Source: Sycon ciliatum
Taxonomy: Eukaryota; Porifera; Calcarea; Leucosolenida; Sycettidae
DNA: 64,000 nucleotides
Reading direction: 5' to 3'
NCBI RefSeq assembly: GCF_964019385.1
Contig: NC_088655.1
Location: 11,007,706 to 11,071,705 of the forward strand
Under the pieces are notes generated by a model. That model had not been told where the DNA came from. It made no database searches and saw only the letters and a program-made list of their open reading frames with translations. Within the stretch, counting starts at the first letter, position 1. Each line of letters opens with the position of its first letter. Positions 42,301 to 53,010 of the stretch are shown here, one piece after another. Position numbers and translations under genes: made by a program.

Positions 42301-45300
42301 TGCGAGTGAGTGAATCCAGTTTAGTCCGGTAGGCGTCCGATCATGGTGAGCCACGGTCTACCTAGCTAACCTGGGACAATGTGTGTGAGAATGCCCTTGT
42401 GTACTCAGTTCGGCTTGGTACTGCGATTTGGCTGGCAGGTTGTGCCAGGGTTGTGCAGCAAGTCAACTGTGGTTTTTTTTTCAGGTCCTATTTATTATTA
42501 TTTTGCTTGTTCGCGTTGGTATCAACCTGCATAAAGCAGGTATATAGCCTTCGCTTAAGCTGCCATAAAAAAGAAAGCTCATCCTAAGCGAGAGGGCTAG
42601 AGGGAAATATAACGATAACGAGATACAGAATACAAAGAAATCCAATGAGTTCAACGTACAATTCAAAACAAGAAAGAAAGGAAAGAAAAACAGGTCCTAT
42701 TTGGAGGACAATATTCCCTTTTTGACCCCGTGAGATGGTGAGAACCTGGTGTGCTTCTATTTTTTGATTTGTTATCAGTTCAGTTCTTCTGTCTACTCTA
42801 AAAACGTTATCATTTCCGATATTATTTTTGCCATATCCCGGTTGACGCTCTACAAGTAATACGCTATCTACTATGACGTTCACACCGCCTCCTATGATCT
42901 GCTGCTGAGCTCGAGCTACTACTTCTACTACTCCTACTAGTGTCAGTTGTCACCCTTTCGTCCGAATATCAAGCACTCTGTTCAAAGATTCAAGAATACA
43001 TGTACGTGAATGCAAGTTAGTTGTCCAGTCCACCTACTGACGGTGCCTTCTACTAGTGAGTACTGTTCATCATACATCATCGAACTCGCTGTCAAATCAC
43101 GAGGGCGTGATTTAGTGTAGGAAGGGAGGGTGTAGTATCCCTGCTTTACAGTTTACACATGACTAGTAGTACATGTATTTTGCATGACTCTTATTGTTTA
43201 GAAGCATACAGTACTTCCTACATTTACGATTGTTCTTCCTTGATCCTTGCATGGCGCCACTACACACTGGAGAGTAGCTAGACCAACACTAATTATCAGT
43301 AGTCTTCATTGTTTCCAAATACAATACTTGTGCCGCTATGTTTCATTTGCAAGAGGTCCTTGTGCAGTTGTATGGACTTATCTTCACTGCGATATCTGTG
43401 TAATGCTCCAATGCTTCCTTTTAAGCACTGAGACGTGCTGCGAGTAATCAATGGCATTTCCAGATTGCTTGCTACACTTTCACATACATTCTTTAGCTGT
43501 TTTGCTGCCTGCTGCTTGTTTCCCGCAATAGACCCCAGCTGAAGCTTCCTAGCTGGCCCCCTTGCCAACAGCCTTGTTAGATTCTGTATAAGTTCTCTAG
43601 TTTGCATCTCAAAGAGATCAAAGAGAGAGAGAGAGAGATCAGAGAGAGAGGAGAGAGTCGTGGTTGAGAGAGAGCAAGTTCACTTTCACTTTGATATAAG
43701 ATAACCTCCAGGCCGTGCCGGAGTAAGTTCTGATATGTTAGTTGACTGACTGTGGGTAGTAGCCTCCTAGCCTTAGACCACGCACTTTACATGTGGACAA
43801 AGAAATGGAGCAGAATTCGAGGAATTACCCGCCATAAGGTTTGTACGGTTCTGCCAATTTCACTGCTTTTCGAGCAGAATCCGCCACCTTTTCGAGCATT
43901 ACCCGCCAATGCCTAAATTGTTATCGCATGAGCTGATGGTAAAGTAACTAGTGGTGTTAGTGGATATTATAGCGTAACTTGTAGCTCTTTGGTCCTCTTT
44001 TCTTCCTATATTTATCCCATGTTCTCTGATGATTACACCAATCACTTTGATGTTTACTAATATTATGTGACAGAGAATTTCAGAAGCCGCCACTTGACCT
44101 TGATTCTGCTCTATATCACACACGTAGCCTGTCGTTACACATGTGTCTCTGTATATTACGCATCGTGTCTCCATTCTCAGCTGTGCCGCAGTGGTATGTA
44201 GGGAGGTCTATACGCGTCGGTCTCTGGAAGATCTGCTATAGCTACGACTCCCCGTGCGAGGTCTACAGCGTCACCTCCTCAGCATCGAGTGGGTAACGTA
44301 CTGTTACTATGGAACTCTCTCTCTATCTCTTTCTCTCTCTCTCTCTCTTTCTGTCTAAGTTTCTCTCTCCTTCTCTCTCTGCTATTGGCGCGCCTGGTTG
44401 TGATGAAGCCCAGACCCAAGGTCGGCAGAGCATCCCAGACCACGCCACCACTCCCCTTATTCATGGCTCACACATGACGGGTTTACGTGGCTCTAGTAAA
44501 AAAAAAAAAAAAAAAAAAGAACTAGCTTCAACGTAACAAATGCTTACGAAGGCAGAAGAGAACAGACTAAAACGGCTAGATAACTGTTGTAACGGTGTGT
44601 TCCATGCACACAGCAGGGATAAGGCAATCCCGGCTACTGATCCCGGCATGCACACAGCAGGGATAAGACAATCCCGGCTACTGATCCCGGCATGCACACA
44701 GCAGGGATAAGGCAATCCCGACTACTGATCCCGGCACACAGCAGGGATAAGGAAATCCCGACTACTGATCCCGGCAGTTGTCCTAGAATTGCCTTAGCTT
44801 TGCTATGTGCATTACACGCAACGTCACAACAATGACCTATTCGGCTGTATCTGTTCTCTTCTGCCTTTGTGGTATTGCACCATACTTGTGGTGTTGAGCA
44901 CTCTAGGCAAGCTGGGAATTCTCGCTATTGTAACAAATACTGAAATGGTGGGCTCTGGCACTGTAATCACACAGAGCAGGCATGCCGATGCCACACAGAA
45001 ACAAAAAATCACGGAATTAAAGCGGTATACATCTACATGTGTATGGACCCTGGCTAGCACCAGACGTTACTATAATACAAATGTAACATATTTTGCATAG
45101 CTACGGGAATAATTATTCAGTTTTTTCGGTCTTCTGGGAGACAGGTAGACACATTCTAGGTGTTCAGGAAATATATGTACGAATTTTGTGCTCTCTCGAA
45201 AGCGCCGAAGTATTAACGTAGGTCACGTTTCTACCTGTTCGCCAATGGTCCATCCTTTCTAATTTTGTGTAAGATTGAATCTGATCGTATTCTTTCCTAT

Positions 45301-47599
45301 TGGTACATAATGTTCTGAAAGGATGTTAGGAAATTCACTGCCTGAAAGCCTTCGTAGAAGAAGTAAGACCTTCTGGGCAAGATGCCGTCCCATGAAGCAC
45401 AACACGTGTCTAAGTCTTGAGCACAGTTGTGTAGTGGATTGTGCTGGACTGGTGTTGGTTCAGATCCACGCCAAGATGTCTAGCAACATTATACTGTTGT
45501 GATGGGCTGAGCCTCTTGCACGGGAAAAATAACACGTTTGTGTAGCATCAACACAGTTACATAAAACGAATGACTGGCCGTCTGGGTGTATTTAAGTGGA
45601 TATAATTACTACACGTATGTATATGTATATACTCTCTTCTTCTGTTACAGGCAGCCTTAACAGTGCTCGAGGCTTTTCTGTTCTTGCTATCATTATGGCT
45701 CTAGTCGGTATGTTCTTAGCTGGAGCCATCGCGCTCATGACCAACAAGGTAACCCTACTAAGGATTCCCCGCGTTTTATTCGGCATCGCAGGTACGTGGA
45801 AATATCGTTAAGATGTTACCAGCATTAAAGTAATGCGTGTAGCGTGGAACTCACTTACTTTGGAGGTACATTGTACATCTACATTTAGTATGTACGTCGA
45901 TAAGAAACACTCTTGCATATGGACATTGTATGGAGCAGAGGTGTATGGGCCCGTGAATGAAGTATGTTTGGGTTACGAAGCACTTCGGATACTAAACACA
46001 CTTGTCTTCAGCCCATGGGGGTACGTGTGATCAATGTTCCACTGTACGCTTGTCTTCTGCCCATGGGGGTACGTGTGATCAATGTTCCACTGTACGCTTT
46101 TCTTCTGCCCATGGGGGTACATGTGATCAATGGTTCACTGTATGCTTGAAAGGGGCTCCTGCGCTTTTTGCAATTACAATCTACTTGTAATTCCTGTCAG
46201 CTGTGATCATCGGAAAAACTGCCTGGCAATTAGGCCTGGGGTGTAGTCATGTCTTTGCACCTAACGAATTGAGCACCTTTCTTCTATTTTTCAAATGTTG
46301 CATCTCACAAATCACGATGAATTGGTGTACATGTAATTTGTATGTTCTGGTACTTGTATCTCCAGATATCGACAAAAGAAACTGATCGAAACCTGCAATA
46401 AAACTTCTGCAGGTGTAAATCAATCCAAAATTTGCACGTTTGAAAAAGTATAAAAAAGAATCCATTCAAGTGACTTTCGGTGTAGTTAATTATCTCGATT
46501 TTAATTTTTTTGTCTATCTGATACTTCATGTCTGCTGGATTTTTCGGTTCTGCGTTGTTCAGGTGGCTTTAAGGCCATCTCGGCCCTCTCGTTTGTGGCA
46601 TTCGTTCACAGAGCAGACACGTTCTCTAGCAGCTTCAGCTATGGTGCTAGCTTTGCCGTCGCCTGGGTTGCTGTCTATATGTCCTTCGCTGCGACTCTCT
46701 TCGCACATCTGCACCACAGAGCGCTGGTAAGTACCAACAAGCACAAGAGGATGAGAAAGTGTTTTTACTCCGAGTTTCATCAAAACGCAGTAATGAGTAA
46801 ATCTGGACCTGGTTTATATATCCACAAAGCAAAAGTGTAAATCAATGTCCGCTGGTAAGTACATGCTGATGTGCAAGTCTGGTGAGAAAATACTGAAACA
46901 GTGCAACTTTTAATTCGTTGGCACCCTTGCTTTCTACGGACATTGTTCAGTACGGATGCGTTGGATCCATACCGGAGCAGCATCGGAATAATAAGTATTT
47001 CGGATACTATGTTCACTCTCCTACTGCCCAGAGGGGTACGGCTTATCCGAGTTCTACTGAATCACTATGTACTGTGCCCTGCAGACCAGAAAAAATCTAT
47101 CATTTGTAAAAGGACTTTCTAGGCAGTGATTCAGTGAATAGCGAAGAAGTGGCCGTGTCTCCAATTATTATTGTTGTACTTCTAGCTTACGTTTACCGGT
47201 AGACAAGACTTTGGAAACGAGAAATTTCTCAGAAACTCTCACTTGGAGCTCGCCAGGAGGATACAAGCGAAAGTGGAAGCTGGCGTCATCTTGGAAAACA
47301 AATTGTGCCAGCCTCGTTGGCTTTACTTGGGGCGATCCAATACCAGCGGGATTTTGTTAAATACATCCACGTCTTGAAAGAAGTGTATGGGCGATATAAT
47401 TACTCATGGTGCAAGGGTAATTTATTGGCTACGAATGAAAATTACGGGAAGCGGCGACATCTACCTCAGGATCAAGACTATTTAAAAGTTTTGCTGTGTT
47501 CTGTTGCTAACACTAACGCTTGTCATGGTGCTACTGTGTGCTTTTCTTCCCCAGGCTATTGAGGCTATTCAGCGCCAAACGCGTGCTAATCCTGTGTAG
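39357..47599 (+). CDS. Claudin/PMP22-like four-pass membrane protein, gene 2
   Basis: Predicted coding exons 39357-39456, 44181-44288, 45651-45791, 46563-46726, 47555-47599; phases 1,1,1,0; 185 residues. It is a tandem paralogue of gene 1: the N terminus MAPPGGSRGGFKG has a four-residue insertion, and the loop has PQWY, VGLWKIC and a second Cys. Segment 2 is in exon 3 (GFSVLAIIMALVGMFLAGA), segments 3 and 4 in exon 4, and the tail AIEAIQRQTRANPV is shorter than in gene 1. No frameshift or stop was found, so both copies look functional. Intron 1 is 4.7 kb against 0.67 kb in gene 1, entirely through transposon insertions. Intron 3 contains a 46-bp tandem repeat. The shared TATA/5' UTR suggests similar regulation to gene 1. 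Confidence 0.88.
39556..40840. mobile_element. 1.28-kb TIR transposon in gene 2 intron 1
   Basis: CTTGGCCCGACTTATTAA at the left and TTAATAAGTCGGACCAAG at the right are 18-bp inverted repeats with one mismatch, flanked by TA (39554-39555, 40841-40842). Size and TA target fit a Tc1/mariner-type element. The interior has a plus open stretch (40243 end) and a minus open stretch (40683-40384, starting MSTRTKQSTKRR), but I could not recognise a transposase in either. A SINE tail fragment (39604-39705) is inserted near the left end. The insertion is absent from gene 1. Confidence 0.78.
39604..39705 (-). mobile_element. SINE tail fragment (reverse)
   Basis: The reverse complement of the tail of the SINE at 60340-60640, including TTCCCTTCGGGAACGGATAC and GGGTTTATCGGGTGTTAGCG. 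Confidence 0.85.
40943..41121. mobile_element. MITE, GAGAGGTTAAGATGCACG family, second copy
   Basis: Same termini and body as 26351-26530 with scattered substitutions (GAGAGGTTACGATGCACG left, AACGTGCATCTTAACCTCAC right). Confidence 0.93.
41327..43791 (+). mobile_element. LTR element A (non-autonomous)
   Basis: Near-identical LTRs at 41327-41985 and 43131-43791 start TGTAGTATCC and end CTTTACA. The primer-binding site TGGTGGCAGCGGTGG lies at 41987-42001 and the polypurine tract AGGAAGGGAGGG at 43119-43130. Target duplication TGTG (or ATGTG, depending on where the last A is placed); the empty site is visible at about 50842. The 1145-bp interior has no gag or pol, so this is a TRIM/LARD-like derivative dependent on another element. 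Few LTR-LTR differences imply a recent insertion. Confidence 0.93.
42494..42690. mobile_element. Retroposed ~197-bp insert inside LTR element A
   Basis: The exact direct repeats CAGGTCCTATTT (42482-42493 and 42691-42702) flank it, and its right end is A/G-rich. The related element B lacks it. A long target duplication with an A-rich end suggests SINE-type retroposition. Confidence 0.75.
44383..44519 (+). mobile_element. Poly-A-tailed retroposon fragment
   Basis: The sequence from GCTATTGGCGCGCCTGGTTG to GGCTCTAGT ends in about 20 A. The same ~120-bp sequence lies reversed at 62459-62590, also ending in an A-rich run. TC repeats lie just upstream. Confidence 0.85.
44607..44776 (+). repeat. 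~45-bp tandem repeat, four copies
   Basis: The unit CACAGCAGGGATAAGGCAAT with CTACTGATCCCGGCATGCA is repeated four times in gene 2 intron 2. The aligned place in gene 1 (about 29740) has a single related unit. Confidence 0.92.
46010..46148 (+). repeat. 46-bp tandem repeat, three copies
   Basis: The unit GCCCATGGGGGTACGTGTGA with TCAATGTTCCACTGTACGCT is repeated three times in gene 2 intron 3. Unit 1 has one partial counterpart (about 32728). Confidence 0.93.
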
Positions 47600-48764
47600 C
47601 TCATGCGAACTGCATCGCCAGCTAACACTTACGGATACTGTACATCGTACGAAGAGCCTTCCCTGAGGTTTCTAGCTGGCAACACCTTTTGCTACATGTA
47701 ATTAGCCTTTTCTTTGCATTGCAAATCTTATGTATAACATCTCGTATAGGACACGGCATTTCCTGTACACCTCAGCGCTTGAAAATATCCATAATACTAT
47801 ACGTAGGTAGTAGGTAGTGCAAGATACCACTACTCGGTTACTCGACTTCTCTGGTAATTTGCGTGTGCTATGGACACAGGAATTTGGGGTGGATCTTTTA
47901 CTAGCATGCGAGTTTCTAACGTTATAAAGCTCAAAGGCACTTCACTGCTAGGGATATTGCGCACATGTATATTCTCCGACAATCACGTGTCGCAATTTGA
48001 AATGGCTCAACCATTGAATTACATGAATAGATTTGCACTATATTGTTGCGTTGTGTGCCCTGAATTCAACCCTTCATTGAAGGCAGGAAACCCGAAAGAG
48101 CCAGCATACCTACAACGGTAGTTGGGAATAACAGCCTACATTGTTATACTCCAGCAGCTAGGCCTTTATGTTTGAGATCACTGAAGAGATTTAGTCACCA
48201 ACACAAAAAGCAAACTCTGCAACGCATTTTAATTTTATGCCTGTAAAATCTGAACAGATCGACAGAAATGTCTGTAGGGCATGATCCAAGCTAACATAGC
48301 GCATGTAGTTTATTATGAAGGCATTGTTCACGTTCATTTCCCTCCAGTGCGTTCTCTTTATAATGATAAGGAGAACGTGCGTTTACAGTATTTTTCACTG
48401 TTATCGTTGTTTTTGTTTACCATCTTATGAGAAAACGTACACGAATTGTTCCAGGACGAAGTGCAAAGTAAGGAGTTGACAAAACAGAAGCAGAACTGCT
48501 TGTGAGATAACAGTTAGGGTCGCATGGCGTTTTTATCAGTTCTACATCATCGCTGTGCAGAAAACAGGAAAGTACACAGGCATACATATACACAGGGACA
48601 TGCTCTACTGCGCTTAGAGTTGCGTTGCCGAGTGATGACAGAAAAGATGATGATAGCTAACTGTGCGGATCTAGGATTCAAAAGAATTTGTAGGTAGACT
48701 GAATATTAGACGCATAGATGCATTTAGCATGGTAGTTATGCGCAAGTGCATTGCGTACATTGTC
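47600..48764. other. 3' flank between convergent genes 2 and 3
   Basis: It aligns with 34959-36110 in unit 1. No additional gene was recognised. The convergent stops (47599 and 48765) leave about 1.2 kb for both 3' UTRs. Confidence 0.5.
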
Positions 48765-51700
48765 TTAGACTCCGTTCCGGTTGTCAATTACCAGCAGTTT
48801 CTTGTCCGGTTTAATAGGCCTGGGATAGAATAACACAATGAAACACAGTCATGGTGATGCACAGTGGATGAAACCTAAAAACAAACGCCGGTTGTCTGTG
48901 TATCATTTTTGAAATGGAACTATAGGCAATTTGGCCGCTGGCACCCCGAAACAGGCTATGCAATAAGATCACAATTTTCCCTGAAGCAATCCACGTGTCA
49001 GGACCACCGGTATCCCTGGAGAATTTCCCGTTATAAGACCACAGGAATCCATACAACCCTCTACGTTGCAAGACCACAATTGGCCGTCCACCCACGCCCG
49101 AAGACCATACGTTTGCCTGAAGCAGTCCACGCTATCAAATCACACGTTTTGAAATTTTAAAACGAAACATGGAAACCGGTGGATATCACGTTTAAGCGTC
49201 AGAGTCCACCAACTGAACCAGATTTTGAAAAGTCAGATATGCACAAGTCAACTTGTGCCCCACCGTTTTCCGCGGATTCATTTTGATATTATTGCCTTGG
49301 CTCACCACCGGTGTTCCTATCGCAACTTACCTGTCCTTGAGCAGAGATGTGTGATGGAAGTGGGCAACAATGGCCAGGAGTATGCCCACTGCTACATCCG
49401 CCCAAGCAAGACGAAAGCTAGTGTGGTAGTGTCCCACGTGCGACTTGAGAGACCCGCGAGGTATGGACATGAAGCATGCGCACGTCAGTGCAGTGCATAC
49501 AGCTGCGAAAAAGGTAACCACAAGAAAGGGTACGGATATTACCAATAGACGTAGTGTGGTAGCTTCGATATTTGGCCGCCACTTCCATATACCAACTCTT
49601 CGTGCAGGAGCTATTATTAGTGGGTGTAGTGGAGCTTGCGAACCTTATGAAATGTTCTAGCCATCAAAACACAAAAACTTTATAAAAATCGGAGAGATCG
49701 ACTTGCGTACACACCATAATTTAAAACAAATGCGTTATACTTATATTTTCGATACTTTCGGAGCATCCGTTTCATATCTAAAATTTCAATAAAACGAACA
49801 AACACTAATGCACAGAATCCAATAGCGAAAGGCTTCTCTGTGCCTAAAATTTCTGTTCAATAAACCTGGCCTTTTGCACTCATACATTCTCAGACATGAT
49901 CTCTGTAAAATTTATTTCTGCCAATCATTTCATGGAAGCTCTAGTTCGCTTTCGCTGAACCTGGCCCATATCTTGTCCCCATCAAGATTAACTTTTAAAA
50001 GGTAATTGCTCTTTCAACTTACAATTGGTATAATATTGCTACACGGCCCTACCTGCAGCAAAGAACACTATGCGCGGTGTCTTGAGCAGTGTGCGCGATG
50101 AAGATGTTTCACACTCCACCACCATGCTCATGACTGCTCCCATCACCACCAGAACCAGAGCCAAGAGGCTGAACGCCTGAGCAGCACACAGTGCGCCTGC
50201 CATATACAGTTCGGGCAAATGGAGAACACAATCAATTCTGAGATAATCTTAATTCCAAGGACTGGAGAAAATACCTCATCACCGAGATTCTCTGGCCTTT
50301 TGGCCAAGACGCCAGCGTATATTTCTGGCTTCAACAGGCAGGCATAAAGGTCGTGTCTTCCATTTCCGGATAAAGTAGCGTGAGAGTCAAAAACTTTGAA
50401 GGCTCAGCATAATGCACCCTCGATAATTATTTTGACTGTTATCACACGAAGTTGATTGTTCCAAGTAGGAACACACGCTTCTTGCCCAACTTGACACTGT
50501 CAAGTGTCAAGTGTCAAGTTCGGCAAGAAGCGTGTGTTCCTAATTGGAACAATCAACTTCATGACTATTACCGCCGAAGTCGCAACTTCTAAGTTCGTAT
50601 TATTACACCATGGTAAAATAAAAATTTAATAATATTATTATAAAGTACTATCCAATTTCAAGGACAATGCACTATATGATTTCTGTCCTTTGACTTGGTA
50701 CCACCAGAATTCTAGGACATTGGCAATGCGGCACAATTTGTATGTATTTTCTATAGTCGTAACGTAGGCCTTGGCGGATAATTCCTGCAGAAAAATTGGC
50801 AAACATTCGGTACTTTTTCTGGTAGGTTTAATGCATGTTTGGTATGTGGATAAAGAAATGGAGCAGAATTCGAGGAATTGCCAGCCATAAGGTGTGTATG
50901 GTTCTGCCAAATTCACTGCATTTCGAGCATTCTCCGCCAAGGCATAGTCGTAAGTGCCCTTCACTGAGGTTTCACTGGCATCTTTCAGTACCTTATTGTA
51001 AGCAGCAAAATACCATGCATATGATGAATTATTTTCCTTTGCATTCGAAAATTATTAATTTGTATGTACATGTTTGTATGTACCCAATGCTGTAGACAGC
51101 AAGCTGTTTCGGCCATAAAGGCCTCATCAGTACAGCTACGAGCTAAATAGGCCGAGCTACCAGCCATGGTGCAAAGGAGGCACCACAGACATTAAGGTAG
51201 CTCGTCGCTCTAGCGCCAGAGTGCTCAAACTACAAAATGTAGCGGGCTGTTTGTATGTATGTATAACTCATTATCACAAGGTGATCGTAGAGGCATTAAT
51301 CAGCGAGAGAATTGTGAATGATGTCTCTGAATCCAACTCTATCGTGTGCTGCATGAGAGAGAGCATGCAAGGGAAGACCCGTCCAACTTTTAATGTTAGA
51401 AATCCATGATGTCGCGGGCCTTCCTCTCGGTCGAGATCCAGGAGTTGATCCTTGCAGGAAGGGCTTGGAGAAAACGTCATGTCTCGTAACATGGCCAAAC
51501 CTCATCAACTTAAATTTCTTGACTTCGTTCGCTAGCCGCATCCTTGCTCCGATGATGTCATTGATTTTTCCAGGATAGATTGGTTGGTACGCCGGTCGTA
51601 GTATGTTACTCCTAAGAGTCGGCGGAAGCATTTCATCTCGAAGGATGAATTTCTTCTCATTGATGAGGCAGATAATGTCCAAGATTGGCATCCGTATAAA

Positions 51701-53010
51701 ACAGTCGCTAGCACAATAGACCTAACAACACGAAATTTAGTCGGCAAAGATAGTGATGGCGATTTCCAAATGAATTGAAGCTCAATGATCTTTTGCTTCC
51801 CTAGTGCTAAGCGTCTTCTTATCTCCACATCGGACCTGCCATCCGACGTGATTACGGCACCTAAGTATTTAAACTGGGACACCTCTTCTATTCGCTCATT
51901 GCCTACTTGAAACTATTAATTTTACAGATGTATTATTTCCGGATTCATTGACCAGCTTTGCAGTGTATTGCATTACTCCATTTTTTTGTCCCTAAAAGAG
52001 GCTCAACTACAATTAATCAGGATTAAACAACGTAAACTAACTAGCTTACTCGGTATGTTCTTGAATGGGAAGGTGACGAAATAGTTGTAACAGACCTTCC
52101 GGCCTACGAACGGCTCACTGAAGTCATCGTCACCGCTGTTGAAGCCCGACAGGCACATCTGCCACAGTCCGTATTCAGTGGTTCCCTTTCCAAAGTCTCC
52201 AAACCTGTTCTCCACAATCTCCCACTTAGGAAGGACTGGATGTGAATGAAGAAACAACAGACAACGACGCAAGCCACTGCAGTAATGTTATACACTACAG
52301 AACTAACGTTATGGCATGCGCTTCATGTTGTTCATGCTTACCAAATTGTTTGTGGAGCGCACCAGTTCAGAATTACTCAGTTTAATCGCTCACTTTGGCA
52401 TCCGAGAACGCACTGGCATAATGATAGCACCAGCTGCATATTGAAATTAGAAAAACGATTACGTCCCCAAATACTCGCACATGAATACTGGCCAATTTCG
52501 CAATTGTAGGTTGAAAAGATATAGTACATTGTACGTGAACGTGTAGGCTCATGGAAGTGTACCAGCCTTGGTGGTAGTACTAGTAGCCATCACGCATCAG
52601 CCTTGGTGGTGGTAGCCATCACGCATCGACACCAGCTGGATATCATCAGCACTGCGAACATGCAGAAAGGCATGCACCCATCCACGGATACTCGGAAAGA
52701 GGTGAACTACAAGAATAATACTATTGTTCTGGATGCAAGCCACTGAACCAGATGAACACACACACACACACTCACTTGCACACGACCGCACACGCACACA
52801 CACACACACGCACCTGCACACCCCACACACATACACACACACCCGCGCACGACACGCATACACACACGCTTGAACGCACACGTCAACACACACACACCAT
52901 GAACACATAAACCCACTCCCAAAACCGTACGTACCATTGTAGAGAACCATGAGTGATTGGGTTCCCAACACCAGGAAAAGAAGGCTCACACGCAGAAATT
53001 CGCTCGCCAT
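48765..53010 (-). CDS. Claudin/PMP22-like four-pass membrane protein, gene 3
   Basis: Predicted coding exons in transcript order: 53010-52935, 52235-52050, 50196-50053, 49502-49331, 48819-48765; phases 1,1,1,2; 210 residues. Exon 1 (MASEFLRVSLLFLVLG...) is segment 1. Exon 2 is a longer extracellular loop with LPKWE, YGLWQMC and a later Cys in GRKVCYNYF. Exon 3 carries segment 2 (QAFSLLALVLVVMGAVMSMV) and the TPRIVFFAAG end resembling VPRFFFGIAG of gene 1. Exon 4 holds segments 3 and 4. Exon 5 (ending VIDNRNGV) is supported by a matching phase and a pyrimidine-rich acceptor but has no paralogue to confirm it. It is divergent from genes 1 and 2 but shares their intron positions. Convergent with gene 2. 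Intron 2 contains a LINE fragment, a MITE and a strong hairpin. Confidence 0.82.
50448..50560. repeat. 51-bp-arm near-perfect hairpin
   Basis: The arms 50448-50498 and 50510-50560 are reverse complements with about two mismatches and an 11-base loop. The core ACACACGCTTCTTGCC pairs with GGCAAGAAGCGTGTGT. It lies in intron 2 of gene 3, so it would be transcribed. Confidence 0.95.
50767..50948. mobile_element. Uninterrupted MITE of the 41242-43918 family
   Basis: Inverted ends CTTGGCGGATAATTC / GCATTCTCCGCCAAGG. It contains the intact ATGTTTGGTATGTGGATAAA junction that is split by LTR element A in the other copy. Confidence 0.88.
51296..51882 (-). mobile_element. Non-LTR retrotransposon RT C-terminal fragment
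   Basis: Two overlapping frames encode a LINE ORF2 end. The first has FKYLGAVITSDGRSDVEIRRR, KFRVVRSIVLATVLYGCQSW and CFRRLLGVTYYDRRTNQS. After a frame change comes KLMRFGHVTRHDVFSKPFLQ, RGRPATSWISNIKSWTG. No catalytic box remains. It is a different family from 30501-31620. It lies in intron 2 of gene 3, same strand. Confidence 0.9.
52740..52900. repeat. CA-rich microsatellite in gene 3 intron 1
   Basis: Interrupted CA repeats with CGCACA variants, immediately downstream of exon 1. Confidence 0.9.

Larger units (their letters stand above)
41242..43918. mobile_element. MITE (GGCATATGCGGAAAATGCC-type) itself split by an LTR element
   Basis: The outer parts 41242-41326 and 43792-43918 together match the uninterrupted element at 50767-50948 (shared: GCAGAAAAATTGGCA, TTCGGTACTTTTTCTGGTA, AAAGAAATGGAGCAGAATTC). 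Degenerate inverted ends (GGCATATGCGGAAAATGC / GCATTACCCGCCAATGCC). The LTR element is inserted in its middle. Confidence 0.85.
41130..43998 (+). repeat. R1 copy split by nested insertions
   Basis: R1 sequence runs 41134-41241, ending GTGCAATGTTAT, and resumes at about 43919 with GTTATCGCATGAGCTGATG, exactly as in the uninterrupted copy at 38107. The break is filled by the element at 41242-43918. Confidence 0.85.
36841..49571 (+). repeat. Segmental duplication unit 2
   Basis: It begins with CACCTGGTGTCGGAAGAACA (compare 26592) and ends within gene 3. It is longer than unit 1, mainly because of transposon insertions in gene 2 intron 1 and a ~570-bp segment (about 48585-49150) holding gene 3 exon 5 that unit 1 lacks. 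Confidence 0.88.

Noticed and set aside
44607-44776. CRISPR-like array
   Set aside because: The repeats are contiguous 45-bp tandem units without unique spacers, in an animal intron.
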